Shown here: positions 36,650-45,660 of the stretch, piece after piece
Layout: each line of letters starts with the position of its first letter
How positions within the stretch are numbered: position 1 is the stretch's first letter
Assembly (NCBI RefSeq): GCF_023544445.1
Contig: NZ_JALPVJ010000010.1
Span: 186,001-250,000, forward strand
DNA from: Actinoplanes sp. M2I2
GTDB lineage: Bacteria; Actinomycetota; Actinomycetes; Mycobacteriales; Micromonosporaceae
DNA: 64,000 nucleotides
Reading direction: 5' to 3'
Made by a program: the position numbers and the translations under genes
The notes under the pieces: model-generated
The model's database searches: none
What the model was told of the DNA's origin: nothing
Seen by the model: the letters and a program-made list of their open reading frames with translations, nothing else

Positions 36650-37660
36650 TCAGGCTCCGGTGCTCTCGCGGGGCAGCAAACGGTGATCCACCCGGAGCTC
36701 GCGGGGCGAGCCGGTGGCCGCCGAACCGTCCCCGAGACGCTCGGCGAGCAGGTCGACGGCGAGCTGCGCTATGCGCGGCGCGTCCGGCGCGACCGTGCTC
36801 AGCGTCGGCGTGGAGAACCGCCCGTCCTCGATGTCGTCGAACCCGATCACCGCGATGTCGCCCGGCACCGAGACGCCGCGGGACAGCAACGTCCGCAGCG
36901 CCCCCAGCGCCAGCAGGTCGTTGAAGCAGAACACCGCGTCCGGCGGCGCGCCCTCGTCGAGGAGGCGGGCCATGGCGGCCGCCCCGTCGGCCCGATGGAA
37001 GCCCTCGGCGGGCATCTCCAGAGCCGGGTCGGGAGTCAGCCCGGCCTCGGCCAGCGCGGTGCGGTAGCCGGCCAGACGCTGATGCGCGGTCACCGCCGAC
37101 GGCTTGTCCTGCACGCCGATCGCGGCGATCCGGCGGCGGCCCAGGGCGGTCAGATGGCGGGTGGCGTCGGCGGCGGCCGCGGTGTTGTCGATCGCGACGT
37201 GGTCGGCCGGCCCGTGCCAGACCCGCTCGCCCAGCAGCACCATCGGGGTGCCGTCGCGCAGGGCGAGCTCCTCGCCGGCCAGCGCCAGCGGACTGAAGAT
37301 CAGCCCGTCGATCGCGTGCCGCCGCAGCCCCTCGACCAGGTCGCGCTCGCGCTCGGCCAGCCCGTCGGTCTGGTCGATCAGCACCGTCCAGGACCGACGC
37401 TCGGCGGCCTGCACGATCAGCCCGGCGATCTCGGCGAAATAGGGCGATTGAAGCTCGGGCACGGCCAGCGCGATCACCCCGGAACGCCCGCTGCGCAGCT
37501 GCCGGGCGGCCATGTTGGGCACGTAGCCGAGCGCCTCGATCGCGGCCTGCACACGGGCGCGGGTCGTCGGGGCCACGTGCACGTAACCATTGACGACGTT
37601 GGAGACCGTCTTGATCGACACACCGGCCCGCGCGGCGACATCCTTGAGCCCTGGTGGCAC
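36650..37660 (-). CDS. LacI-family transcriptional repressor (arabinan operon)
   Basis: 336 aa from GTG 37660. The HTH is at the N-terminus (LKDVAARAGVSIKTVSNVVN) with hinge helix NMAARQLRSGRSG; the remainder is a periplasmic-binding-like sensor (VIALAVPELQSPYFAEIAGL, IAVIGFDDIEDGRFSTPTLS). The same 12-bp operator occurs before this gene and before abfA, so it should repress itself and the operon until an arabinose-containing ligand binds. Confidence 0.93.
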   Translation of the reverse strand: MPPGLKDVAARAGVSIKTVSNVVNGYVHVAPTTRARVQAAIEALGYVPNMAARQLRSGRSGVIALAVPELQSPYFAEIAGLIVQAAERRSWTVLIDQTDGLAERERDLVEGLRRHAIDGLIFSPLALAGEELALRDGTPMVLLGERVWHGPADHVAIDNTAAAADATRHLTALGRRRIAAIGVQDKPSAVTAHQRLAGYRTALAEAGLTPDPALEMPAEGFHRADGAAAMARLLDEGAPPDAVFCFNDLLALGALRTLLSRGVSVPGDIAVIGFDDIEDGRFSTPTLSTVAPDAPRIAQLAVDLLAERLGDGSAATGSPRELRVDHRLLPRESTGA

Positions 37661-37672
37661 GAAAGTGGACTA

Positions 37673-37684
37673 TACAACGTTGCA
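37673..37684. promoter_or_regulatory. LacI-type operator, autoregulatory copy
   Basis: TACAACGTTGCA is identical to 36584-36595 and lies 13 bp upstream of the repressor's GTG start, consistent with autoregulation. It may also affect the divergent gene at 37797. Confidence 0.75.
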
Positions 37685-37796
37685 GTACTTACGTCCGATC
37701 ACCCGGGGGAGCTAAGGGGCACCTCGCCGAGCCCTTTTCGCGTCTACCGTGGCGAGATGCCCGTAAGCGCAGCTCGACTAACCAGAGGAGCGCGCA

Positions 37797-38576
37797 GTGC
37801 ATGTCGAATGTGATGTCGATGCGTCCGTCGTCCTCCTGACCGTCCAGGGCCACTGGGACAAGGCCTTGTGGCAGCTCACCAGCGAGCGGCTGCGCAAATG
37901 CCTGGCCGAGCACCCCGAGGCCCTCATCGTGGATCTCACCGGGCTCGACGACCCGCGCGCGGCCAGCGCACCCACCTGGGTGACGGCGCAGCAGACGGCC
38001 GCGGCGATGGCGCCGTCCGTGCAGCTGGCGCTCGTCATCCCGCCCGCGCTCCCGCTGGCCGACCGGATGCAGCGCCTCGGCGCCCGCCGGTTCCTGCCGA
38101 TCTATGCCAAGGTGCGGCAGGCCCAGGTGGCCATCGCCAGCCGCCTGCCGCTGAGCGAGCGCCTCTCGCTCACTCTCCGGCCCGAGCCCGACTCGGCGAG
38201 CCTTGCCCGCAACCTGGTCGGTGACGCGTGCCTGGCCTGGAACCGGCTCCCGCTGCTGCACCCCTGCCGATCGGTCATGTCGGAACTGGTCAACAACGCG
38301 ATCGAGCACGCCGGGACGGAGATGACGGTCGTGGTCAGCCTGCGCGGCAAGGGCATCCACCTCAGCGTGGCCGACGGCGTCCACGAACTGCCCCGGCTGC
38401 TCAAGCCGAGCCGGGTACTCCGAGGCCGGCCGCTCGACGAGCGGGGTCTGGGCCTGCGGATGGTCAGCGAGCAGGCGGTGACGTGGGGCAGCCTGCCGAC
38501 CCGCACCGGCAAGGTGGTGTGGGCGACGCTGCAACCGCCGATCGAGCCGGGCCGGCGGCAGCCACGAACTCCGTGA
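37797..38576 (+). CDS. STAS domain plus HATPase_c_2 (anti-sigma-kinase-like) fusion protein
   Basis: 259 aa from GTG 37797 with GAGGAG 7-8 nt upstream. Residues about 1-105 resemble a STAS domain (VVLLTVQGHWDKALWQLTSE, EALIVDLTGLDDPRAASAPT). Residues about 135-250 are a GHKL ATPase of the SpoIIAB/RsbW type, with N-box SVMSELVNNAIEHAGTE, G1 LSVADGVHELPRLL and G2 GLGLRMVSEQAVTWG. It combines anti-sigma-antagonist-like and anti-sigma-kinase-like modules. The usual phosphorylatable Ser in the STAS domain cannot be assigned confidently. No sigma factor gene is adjacent. Confidence 0.8.
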   Translation: MHVECDVDASVVLLTVQGHWDKALWQLTSERLRKCLAEHPEALIVDLTGLDDPRAASAPTWVTAQQTAAAMAPSVQLALVIPPALPLADRMQRLGARRFLPIYAKVRQAQVAIASRLPLSERLSLTLRPEPDSASLARNLVGDACLAWNRLPLLHPCRSVMSELVNNAIEHAGTEMTVVVSLRGKGIHLSVADGVHELPRLLKPSRVLRGRPLDERGLGLRMVSEQAVTWGSLPTRTGKVVWATLQPPIEPGRRQPRTP

Positions 38577-38603
38577 CTGCCGTCCGGTCAGCCTGACGAA
38601 CGG

Positions 38604-39902
38604 TTACTGGGCTTCGATGATCATGCCGGCACCGACCGTGCGGTTGGTGCTCTCGTCGATCAGGATGAAACCGCCGGTGGTGCGGTTGCGCCGGTACTCG
38701 TCGGCGAGCAGCGGCACGGTGGTGCGCAGCCGCACCCGGCCGATCTCGTTGAGCTGCAGCTCGCCCGCCTGCTCGTCGCGGTGCAGCGTGTTGACGTCCA
38801 GCCGGTACTGCAGGCCGCGGACCACCGTGCGGGCCGTCCGGGTGGTGTGCTTGATGGCGTACTTGCCGCCCACGCGCAGCGGAGCGGTCTCGTCCATCCA
38901 GCAGACCATCGCCTCGATGTCCTGGGCGACCGCCGGGGCGTTGTGCGGCCGGCAGATCAGGTCACCGCGCGAGATGTCGATCTCGTCGTTGAGCCGCACC
39001 GTGACCGACATGGGCGGGAACGCCTCGCCGACCGGGCCGTCGGCCGTGTCGATGGACGCGATCGTGCTGGTCAGACCGGACGGCAGCACCAGGACCTCGT
39101 CGCCCGGCTTGAGCACGCCCGAGGCGACCTGGCCCGCGTAGCCGCGGTAGTCGGTCACGGTCGTCGACTGGGGACGGATCACGTACTGCACCGGGAACCG
39201 CACGTCGACCAGGTTGCGGTCGCTGGCGATGTGCACGTGCTCCAGGTGGTGCAGCAGCGACGGGCCGTCGTACCACGGGCTGTTCTCGGAGCGGGAGGCG
39301 ATGTTGTCGCCGTTGAGCGCCGACACCGGGATGATCGTCAGGTCGCCGATCTCGAGCTTGGCCGCGAACGACGTGAACTCGTCGGCGATCCGGTCGTAGA
39401 CCGCCTTGTCCCAGTCGACCAGGTCCATCTTGTTGATGCAGAGCACCAGGTGCGGCACCCGCAGCAGCGACGTGAGGAACGCGTGCCGGCGCGACTGCTC
39501 GACCAGGCCCTTGCGCGCGTCGACCAGGATCAGCGCCAGGTCGGCGGTGGAGGCGCCGGTGACCATGTTCCGGGTGTACTGGATGTGGCCCGGGGTGTCG
39601 GCGATGATGAACTTGCGCCGCGGCGTGGCGAAGTAGCGGTAGGCCACGTCGATCGTGATGCCCTGCTCGCGCTCGGCCCGCAGACCGTCGGTGAGCAGCG
39701 CCAGGTTGGTGTACTCGTCGCCGCGGGACGCGCTGGCCGCCTCGACGGCCTCGAGCTGGTCGGCGAAGATCGTTTTGGTGTCGTACAGCAGCCGGCCGAT
39801 GAGGGTCGACTTGCCGTCGTCGACGCTGCCGGCGGTGGCGAACCGCAGCAGGTCCATCCGAGCGGCGGGCGCCGTCTCGTTCTCCAGGACGGCCTGGCTC
39901 AT
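38604..39902 (-). CDS. cysN: Sulfate adenylyltransferase subunit 1 (GTPase subunit)
   Basis: 432 aa. Translation-factor GTPase motifs are clear: G1 AGSVDDGKSTLIGRLLYD, G3 DTPGHIQYTRNMVTGAS, G4 NKMDLVD, and SALNGDN. It activates the CysD catalytic subunit for ATP-dependent sulfate adenylylation to APS. No C-terminal APS kinase (CysC) domain is present, since the protein ends after the beta-barrel domains. Its start overlaps the cysD stop (TGATG). Confidence 0.95.
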   Translation of the reverse strand: MSQAVLENETAPAARMDLLRFATAGSVDDGKSTLIGRLLYDTKTIFADQLEAVEAASASRGDEYTNLALLTDGLRAEREQGITIDVAYRYFATPRRKFIIADTPGHIQYTRNMVTGASTADLALILVDARKGLVEQSRRHAFLTSLLRVPHLVLCINKMDLVDWDKAVYDRIADEFTSFAAKLEIGDLTIIPVSALNGDNIASRSENSPWYDGPSLLHHLEHVHIASDRNLVDVRFPVQYVIRPQSTTVTDYRGYAGQVASGVLKPGDEVLVLPSGLTSTIASIDTADGPVGEAFPPMSVTVRLNDEIDISRGDLICRPHNAPAVAQDIEAMVCWMDETAPLRVGGKYAIKHTTRTARTVVRGLQYRLDVNTLHRDEQAGELQLNEIGRVRLRTTVPLLADEYRRNRTTGGFILIDESTNRTVGAGMIIEAQ

Positions 39903-40813
39903 CAGAAGTAACCCTCTCGCTTGCGGTCTTCCATCGCGGCCTCGCTGACCTTGTCGTCGCCGCGGGTCGCGCCCCGCTCGGTGATCCGGGTGGCGGCGAC
40001 CTCGTCGATCACCTTGTCGACCGTGTCGGCCTCGGAGAGCACGGCGGCGGTCTGCGAGGCGTCGCCCACCGTGCGGTAACGCACCCGGCGCACCTCGGAG
40101 GTCTCGCCGTCCTTGAGCCGGATGAACTCGTTGACCGCGTAGAACATCCCGCCGCGCTCGACGACCTCACGGTCGTGCGCGTAGTAGATGCTGGGCAGCG
40201 GGATCTGCTCCTTGGCGATGTAGTGCCAGACGTCCAGCTCGGTCCAGTTGGACAGCGGGAACACCCGGATCGACTCGCCCGGGTGGTGCCGGCCGTTGTA
40301 GAGCGACCACAGCTCGGGCCGCTGGTTCTTGGGGTCCCACTGGCCGAACTCGTCGCGGAAGCTGAACATGCGCTCCTTGGCGCGGGCCTTCTCCTCGTCG
40401 CGACGGGCGCCGCCGAAGAGGGCGTCGAAGCGGTACTTCTCGACCGCGGCCAGCAGCACCGGCGTCTGGATGCGGTTGCGGGTGCCGTCGGGCAGCTCCC
40501 GCACGTGACCGCTGTCGATCGCCTCCTGCACGCTGGCGACCACCAGGTTGAGCCCCAGCGTGGCGACCCGGGTGTCGCGGTACTCCAGGACCTCGGGGAA
40601 GTTGTGCCCGGTGTCGACGTGCATCACCGGGAACGGGATGCGCGCCGGAGCGAAGGCCTTCTCGGCCAGCCGGAGCATGACGATCGAGTCCTTGCCGCCG
40701 GAGAACAGCAGGACGGGACGCTCGAACTCGGCCATGACCTCACGCATCACGAAGATGCTCTCGGCTTCGAGGGCGTCCAGATGCGAGACCCGGTACGGCT
40801 TCGCCTGGCTCAT
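39902..40813 (-). CDS. cysD: Sulfate adenylyltransferase subunit 2
   Basis: 303 aa, PP-loop ATP pyrophosphatase fold: RPVLLFSGGKDSIVMLRLAE carries the SGGKDS motif, followed by HVDTGHNFPEVLEYRD. ALFGGARRDEEKARAKER and NVTELDVWHYIAKEQIPLPS-like segments (here NWTELDVWHYIAKE) are typical of CysD. It makes APS from sulfate and ATP. An ATG at 40813 follows GGAGTCCATCG. Operon cysD-cysN. Confidence 0.95.
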   Translation of the reverse strand: MSQAKPYRVSHLDALEAESIFVMREVMAEFERPVLLFSGGKDSIVMLRLAEKAFAPARIPFPVMHVDTGHNFPEVLEYRDTRVATLGLNLVVASVQEAIDSGHVRELPDGTRNRIQTPVLLAAVEKYRFDALFGGARRDEEKARAKERMFSFRDEFGQWDPKNQRPELWSLYNGRHHPGESIRVFPLSNWTELDVWHYIAKEQIPLPSIYYAHDREVVERGGMFYAVNEFIRLKDGETSEVRRVRYRTVGDASQTAAVLSEADTVDKVIDEVAATRITERGATRGDDKVSEAAMEDRKREGYF

Positions 40814-40872
40814 CGATGGACTCCAGACCTCTTTATCGGGGGGATTGCGGCTGTGTTGCTATGGGGGAACCG

Positions 40873-41778
40873 TCATTCTGACGGAAGGTGACGCTGCAAC
40901 GCTGCAAGCAACCGAGGAGCGAGATCCTTACGGCACACCACCAGGTCCGGCAACTTAGGGTCGGCCTCGTTGTATTTCAACGCAGATCCGTCGATTCGGC
41001 TAGCGTGCAGCCCGGTGGCCAATGCCACAGCGACCGGTGCGGCCGAGTCCCACTCGTACTGGCCACCGGCGTGCACGTAGGCGTCGGCCTCACCGCTGAT
41101 CACCGCGGCGATCTTCACCCCGGCCGAGCCCATCGGCACCAGCTCGGCCCCGATGTCCGAGGCCAGCGCGGTGACGAAGGCGGGCGGCCGGGTGCGGCTG
41201 GCGGCGATGCGGATGGGTCGCGCGGTCGCGTCGAGCGGCATCGGCGGGTACGCCGGCGCGTGGTCGGTGGCGATCGTGCGGTGCTGGGCCGGCATGGCCA
41301 CCGCGCCCGCGGACAGGCAGGCCGGACTCGAGCAGTCGGCCGTCCACAGGGCCACGTGCACGGCCCAGTCGGTGCGGCCCTGCTCGGAGAACTCGCGGGT
41401 GCCGTCGAGCGGGTCGATGATCCAGACCCGGGAGGCGCCGAGCCGCTCGGGCCGCACGGTGTGATGCTCGCCCTCGCGCCAGGCGTCGCGGGCGTGGTCG
41501 TCCTCCTCGGAGAGGACCGCGTCGGCCGGGCGCCAGCGGGCCAGCTCGGCCCGCATGAGGTGGTGCGCGGCCTTGTCGCCGGCCGCCTTGAGCGCCTTGC
41601 CGTCGGCGAAGCCCATGTCCTCGCGGACCTGCAGCAGCGTCTGCCCGGCCCGGTCGGCCAGCCAGCGGGCGAAGGCCGCGTCGTTCACCGGCGGCATGCC
41701 GCCGTCGCCGCTCTCCCGCTGCTGGGTGACGCGCGCCGACGTCTCTGTCCGCTCGCCCATACTCTCGCCACTCCCCAT
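40873..41778 (-). CDS. cysQ: 3'(2'),5'-bisphosphate nucleotidase (inositol monophosphatase family)
   Basis: 301 aa. Metal-binding motifs of the family are present: VLSEEDDHARDA, WIIDPLDGTREFSEQGR and GGQYEWDSAAPVAVALATGL. CysQ removes PAP formed during sulfate assimilation, and its position immediately upstream of cysD-cysN supports that role. ATG 41778 is used; ATG 41760 is an alternative. Function as inositol monophosphatase cannot be excluded by sequence alone. Confidence 0.9.
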   Translation of the reverse strand: MGSGESMGERTETSARVTQQRESGDGGMPPVNDAAFARWLADRAGQTLLQVREDMGFADGKALKAAGDKAAHHLMRAELARWRPADAVLSEEDDHARDAWREGEHHTVRPERLGASRVWIIDPLDGTREFSEQGRTDWAVHVALWTADCSSPACLSAGAVAMPAQHRTIATDHAPAYPPMPLDATARPIRIAASRTRPPAFVTALASDIGAELVPMGSAGVKIAAVISGEADAYVHAGGQYEWDSAAPVAVALATGLHASRIDGSALKYNEADPKLPDLVVCRKDLAPRLLAALQRHLPSE

Positions 41779-41821
41779 CCGACCCGCTCCACCCGCCGCC
41801 CTCGGCGGTCTGGAGGCTCCG

Positions 41822-43708
41822 TCAATACGCTCCGGACGACCGCACCACTGCGGTCATCGTGCGCAACAGGATCACCAGATCCAAGCTGAGTGTCCAGTTC
41901 TCCACATAGCGCAGGTCCAGCCGGACCGCTTCCTCCCACGGCAGGTCCGAACGTCCGGAGACCTGCCACAGGCCCGTCATGCCCGGCTTGACGGCGAGCC
42001 GGCGCCGCACGTCGTCGGCGTACGCCGCCACCTCGGACGGCAGCGGCGGCCGCGGGCCGACCAGCGACATCTGTCCCAGCGCCACGTTCAGCAACTGCGG
42101 CAGCTCATCCAGCGAGAAACGGCGCAGATGACGCCCGACCGGGGTCACCCGCGGATCGTCACGCATCTTGAAGAGCACGCCGTCGTGCTCGTTGAGATGC
42201 CGCAGCTCGGCCAGCCGGGCCTCGGCATCCACATACATGCTGCGGAACTTGAAGATGCGGAACAACCGGCCGTCACGACCCACCCGCACCTGTCGAAAGA
42301 GTACCGGCCCGCGTGATGTGCACCGCACACAGAGTGCGACAGTCAGCAGCAGGGGACCGAAGATCATCAATAGGGCAAGCGCCCCGAGCCGGTCGAACAC
42401 CTCTTTGACCAGGCGCGATCCGCCGTGCAGCCGAGGGTGCTCGACGTGGAGCATCGGCAGCCCGTCGAACGGCCGGATCGTCGTCCGGGCGCCGGCGACG
42501 TCGACCAGGGCGCTCGCGACCACCAGGTCGACCTCGTCGCGTTCCAGCCGCCAGGCCAGCCGTCGCAGCGCCGCGCCGTCTAGCTCGGGGCAGCTCAGCA
42601 CCACGACCGTGTCCGCGTCGGCCTGCTCGACCGCCCCCGCGACGTCGTCGAACGTGCCGTAGACGGTCAGCCCCGGCGACCCGCCGACGCCGACGCCGTC
42701 GTGCCCCGGCGGCAGGCAGACGCCCACCACCTCGAGCCCGTGATAGCGCTCCCGCCGCAGCTGGCGGGACATGCCGATGACCGACAACTCGTGCCCGACC
42801 AGGATGACCCGGCGCAGGCTCTCGCCGCGGGCGCGCGAGCGGTGCAGCCGCCGGCGCAGGGCGAACCGCAGCACGACAGCCGAGCCGATCGCCGTCGGCA
42901 GCGCGGCCAGCACATAACTGCGGGCCAGATCCAGATCGAGCGCGTACGACACCAGGGCCACCCCGGCGATCAGGCCGACCCCACCGCGGAACACCCGCTG
43001 GTACTCGTCCGTGCCGACGAACAGGTAGCGCCGCTCGTAGGCCCGCGAAACCGCCAGCACGGCCAGCAACAGCACCGGCAGCAGCGCGGACAGGACGACG
43101 TAGGCGCGGTTGTAGGTGGTCACCTCGTCGCCGAACCGCAGCCCGAAGGTCGCCGCGCCGGCCGCCATGCCGGCCAGCAGGTCGCACAACACCAGCGAGC
43201 GCACGTAACGGCGCTCCCAGCGCTGCCGCCTCGACATGGCGGCGTGCCGCCCGCGGAACCGCAGGAACGGGCGGGCCGCCGGACGGGTGGCCGCGGACCG
43301 GTTGGGACGCTCCGACCAGTGCCGGTCGACCGCGCTGTTGCGGGCCCGGTCCGGCTCCCCGCGCGTGGTCAGCGGGGGCGCGTTGTCGGGCTTGACGTCG
43401 GGTCGGGCGACTCCGGGATCGATCCGGTTGGGCGAGGCCGGCCGGCTCGGAGCCGGGCGGGCCGCCCCTACCGAAGCCCGGTACATGGTCGCTCCGTGCG
43501 GATGCGTGGCCGCGCCCGACGGCGGCGGGCTCAGCGGCACGACCGGGGCGGGGATCTTCGCCCGGCGTGGCCCCGTGTTGGCCGGCGGGTGGTTGACCCA
43601 CCCGTAGCCCTCCGGCGGCTGCGCCGGCGGACGCACCGGACGGATCGCCGGCAGGAGCACGGTGGGCTGGGTCAGCACCGCCTCCTGCGCGGACAGGTCC
43701 TGCTGCAC
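41822..43708 (-). CDS. Polyprenyl-phosphate sugar phosphotransferase (exopolysaccharide initiation)
   Basis: 628 aa from GTG 43708, chosen for GGGAGG about 10 nt upstream. Residues 1 to about 155 are Pro/Arg/Ala-rich and likely disordered. Four to five TM helices follow (SLVLCDLLAGMAAGAATFGL onward), a Rossmann-like central domain (RVILVGHELSVIGMSRQL), and a C-terminal bacterial sugar transferase domain (FRIFKFRSMYVDAEARL, RFSLDELPQLLNVALGQMSL, VKPGMTGLWQVSGRS). It loads a sugar phosphate onto undecaprenyl phosphate. No other glycosyltransferase, flippase or polymerase genes are nearby. Confidence 0.92.
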   Translation of the reverse strand: MQQDLSAQEAVLTQPTVLLPAIRPVRPPAQPPEGYGWVNHPPANTGPRRAKIPAPVVPLSPPPSGAATHPHGATMYRASVGAARPAPSRPASPNRIDPGVARPDVKPDNAPPLTTRGEPDRARNSAVDRHWSERPNRSAATRPAARPFLRFRGRHAAMSRRQRWERRYVRSLVLCDLLAGMAAGAATFGLRFGDEVTTYNRAYVVLSALLPVLLLAVLAVSRAYERRYLFVGTDEYQRVFRGGVGLIAGVALVSYALDLDLARSYVLAALPTAIGSAVVLRFALRRRLHRSRARGESLRRVILVGHELSVIGMSRQLRRERYHGLEVVGVCLPPGHDGVGVGGSPGLTVYGTFDDVAGAVEQADADTVVVLSCPELDGAALRRLAWRLERDEVDLVVASALVDVAGARTTIRPFDGLPMLHVEHPRLHGGSRLVKEVFDRLGALALLMIFGPLLLTVALCVRCTSRGPVLFRQVRVGRDGRLFRIFKFRSMYVDAEARLAELRHLNEHDGVLFKMRDDPRVTPVGRHLRRFSLDELPQLLNVALGQMSLVGPRPPLPSEVAAYADDVRRRLAVKPGMTGLWQVSGRSDLPWEEAVRLDLRYVENWTLSLDLVILLRTMTAVVRSSGAY

Positions 43709-43848
43709 CCCGAACCTCCCCCATCCGCCGGTCAAAGCGCACCGAATCGGTGCATACGTCTGACCAACGGTCGGACCGGCGCGAGCGTCACGGGATCGAC
43801 AGGCGGACAAAACCGCCCAAACGATCTAAACGTTTCGACCCCGCCGCA

Positions 43849-44436
43849 TCAACCGCCGTGGTATTTGTTCTGCGCCCACTCCACGCCCTCGAGCACGATG
43901 GCCTCGACCACATCGGCCGCCCGGTCGACCAGGAAGTCCAGCTCCTTGCGCTCGGCCGAGCCGAAATCGGAGAGCACGTAGTCGGCCGGATCCTGCCGGC
44001 CCGGCGGGCGGCCGATCCCGAATCGCACCCGCGCGTACTCCTTGCTCGCCAACGACTTCGACATGGACCGCAGTCCGTTGTGGCCACCCTCACCACCGCC
44101 ACGCTTGGCTCGTACCTGCCCGAAAGGCACATCAAGCTCATCGTGCACGGCAATCACGTTCGCCACAGGGACTTTGAAAAACTGGGCCATGGAGACCACC
44201 GGAGCGCCCGACAGGTTCATGTAGGTCAGCGGCTTCACCAGCACCAGCTTCGGGCCGCCGAAGCCCAGCCGGCCCTCACCGACCTCGGCGTGCGCCCGCT
44301 TCGACCGGCCGAACTTCGCGCCCACCCGGGACGCCAGCAGATCGGCCACCAGAAAACCCACGTTGTGCCGGTTACCGGCGAACTCCTTGCCGGGATTACC
44401 GAGACCGACCACCAGCCACGGCGACTCGTCGCTCAC
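43849..44436 (-). CDS. pth: Peptidyl-tRNA hydrolase
   Basis: 195 aa from GTG 44436 with GGAGG just upstream. It releases tRNA from prematurely dropped peptidyl-tRNA. Conserved sites are seen: [20 protein letters not shown] with the catalytic His of [24 protein letters not shown], and [13 protein letters not shown]. It follows rplY as in most actinobacteria, separated by a hairpin terminator. Confidence 0.95.
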   Translation of the reverse strand: MSDESPWLVVGLGNPGKEFAGNRHNVGFLVADLLASRVGAKFGRSKRAHAEVGEGRLGFGGPKLVLVKPLTYMNLSGAPVVSMAQFFKVPVANVIAVHDELDVPFGQVRAKRGGGEGGHNGLRSMSKSLASKEYARVRFGIGRPPGRQDPADYVLSDFGSAERKELDFLVDRAADVVEAIVLEGVEWAQNKYHGG

Positions 44437-44516
44437 TACGCCTCCACCATCCGACCGCCCCGCCCGCCCCGATCGCCCCGCCCAGCCAAGAGACCGGACT
44501 CGAGGCCCAACGCACA

Positions 44517-44548
44517 CCGGGGAAAGTACCTGACGGCACTTTCCCCGG
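44517..44548 (-). terminator. Hairpin downstream of rplY
   Basis: CCGGGGAAAGT (44517-44527) pairs perfectly over 11 bp with ACTTTCCCCGG (44538-44548) around a 10-nt loop. It lies 31 bp past the rplY stop and 80 bp before pth, so it may end or attenuate rplY transcription. Confidence 0.7.
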
Positions 44549-44579
44549 GTTCACTGCTCGTACGCCGACTCGGCGGGCA

Positions 44580-45206
44580 CTACTCGGCGGGCGTGGCCTC
44601 GCCGGTCTCACCCTCGGTGGCCTCGCCGCCCTCGGTGTCACCCTCGAGCTGCTCGGCGGTCTGCGCCTGCGACACGATCGCGAGCACGAAGTCGGGCTCG
44701 ACGGCCAGCTCGGTGCCGGACGGCAGCTGCACGTCGGCCGCGGTCACCTGGGCGCCCGCCTCGAGGCCCTCGATCGACACCTCGAAACCGGACGGCAGGT
44801 GCATCGCCTCGGCCACCACGGCCAGGGTGTTGGACTCGTTGACGATCAGGGTGTTGCGGGCGGCCTCGCCGACCAGCGTCACCGGGACATCGACCTGGAC
44901 CTTCTCGCCACGCTTGACGATGATCAGGTCGACGTGCTCGTAGGTGTCCTTGATCGGGTCGCGCTGGATGGCCTTGGGCAGGGCCAGCGTGGCGCCGGAG
45001 GCGCCGACGATGTCGATCGTGAACACGGTGTTGAGGCCACCGTGCCGGATGGCGGCCGCGAACTCACGAGAAGGCAGCGCGATGTGCACCGGCTTCTCGC
45101 CGTGGCCGTAAAGCACGGCGGGCACCAAACCGGCCCGGCGCGTGCGGCGGGCACCACCCTTGCCGAACTCGGTGCGGGGCTCGGCGCTGATCTTTACCTC
45201 GGACAC
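44580..45206 (-). CDS. rplY: 50S ribosomal protein L25/general stress protein Ctc
   Basis: 208 aa from GTG 45206, following CAGGAGTTTCCCC. The N-terminal L25 domain (VKISAEPRTEFGKGGARRTR, LVPAVLYGHGEKPVHIAL) binds 5S rRNA; the C-terminal TL5-type domain follows (VDVPVTLVGEAA, LPSGFEVSIEGLEAG). The end is a highly acidic tail (QLEGDTEGGEATEGETGEAT). The long CTC type is normal for actinobacteria. Confidence 0.95.
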   Translation of the reverse strand: MSEVKISAEPRTEFGKGGARRTRRAGLVPAVLYGHGEKPVHIALPSREFAAAIRHGGLNTVFTIDIVGASGATLALPKAIQRDPIKDTYEHVDLIIVKRGEKVQVDVPVTLVGEAARNTLIVNESNTLAVVAEAMHLPSGFEVSIEGLEAGAQVTAADVQLPSGTELAVEPDFVLAIVSQAQTAEQLEGDTEGGEATEGETGEATPAE

Positions 45207-45660
45207 GGGGAAACTCCTGAAACTCTTGGATCGGGCTGCGACGTAGTCGGCGTGCTGCTTGCCTTTGCAGTGGTGCAGTCGGCAGTTTTCGGGCTGGCGG
45301 CCGCCGTCGGTGCTGAAGGCCGTCGTCGGCGCTGCCGGGCAAGGGGGCGCGCGGGGCACAGGCCCGGAGCACCGCGTCGATCACGGTGCCCCCGAATGGC
45401 TGCGAACCTCAGCAGACCGCGGGGCACCCTCGCCGTGGCAACCGCACTATCCTACCTTCCGCGAGAGCGCACGGATCAGCGGGTCCGGCGTGGTGCGGCA
45501 CTGTGCGCGAACTTCACCCTCTCGGTGCAAGTTGCACAGCGGCATTGCCCGACAAACGCCACTTTTGGGCACCACGAATTTCCAACCGCCTATCGCGGAA
45601 TCGCCGGCCCTGATCGGGCGGCGCAGCGCACCCGATCAGGCCGGCTCGGTTGAGCGGCGC
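45207..45660. other. 454-bp gene-free region between prs and rplY
   Basis: It contains the prs terminator hairpin at 45603-45645 and must include the rplY promoter: a TAGGAT on the minus strand (45449-45454) is a plausible -10, though no good -35 is at the proper spacing. The rplY leader would then be about 240 nt. Apparent open frames here lack ribosome sites and resemble no known protein; I call none. Confidence 0.5.
45603..45645 (-). terminator. prs terminator hairpin
   Basis: Left arm GCCGGCCCTGATCGGG and right arm CCCGATCAGGCCGGC pair over 15 bp with one bulged C, loop of 12 nt. It lies 16 bp past the prs stop on the minus strand. Confidence 0.75.

Noticed and set aside
33641-36924. Two long plus-strand frames over the binding protein and GH51 genes
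   Set aside because: Antisense shadows; the minus strand has well-supported families with overlapping stop/start signals.
40870-40884. Terminator CCGTCA-TTC-TGACGG at the cysQ end
   Set aside because: Only a 6-bp stem with a 3-nt loop overlapping the coding end; too weak to call.
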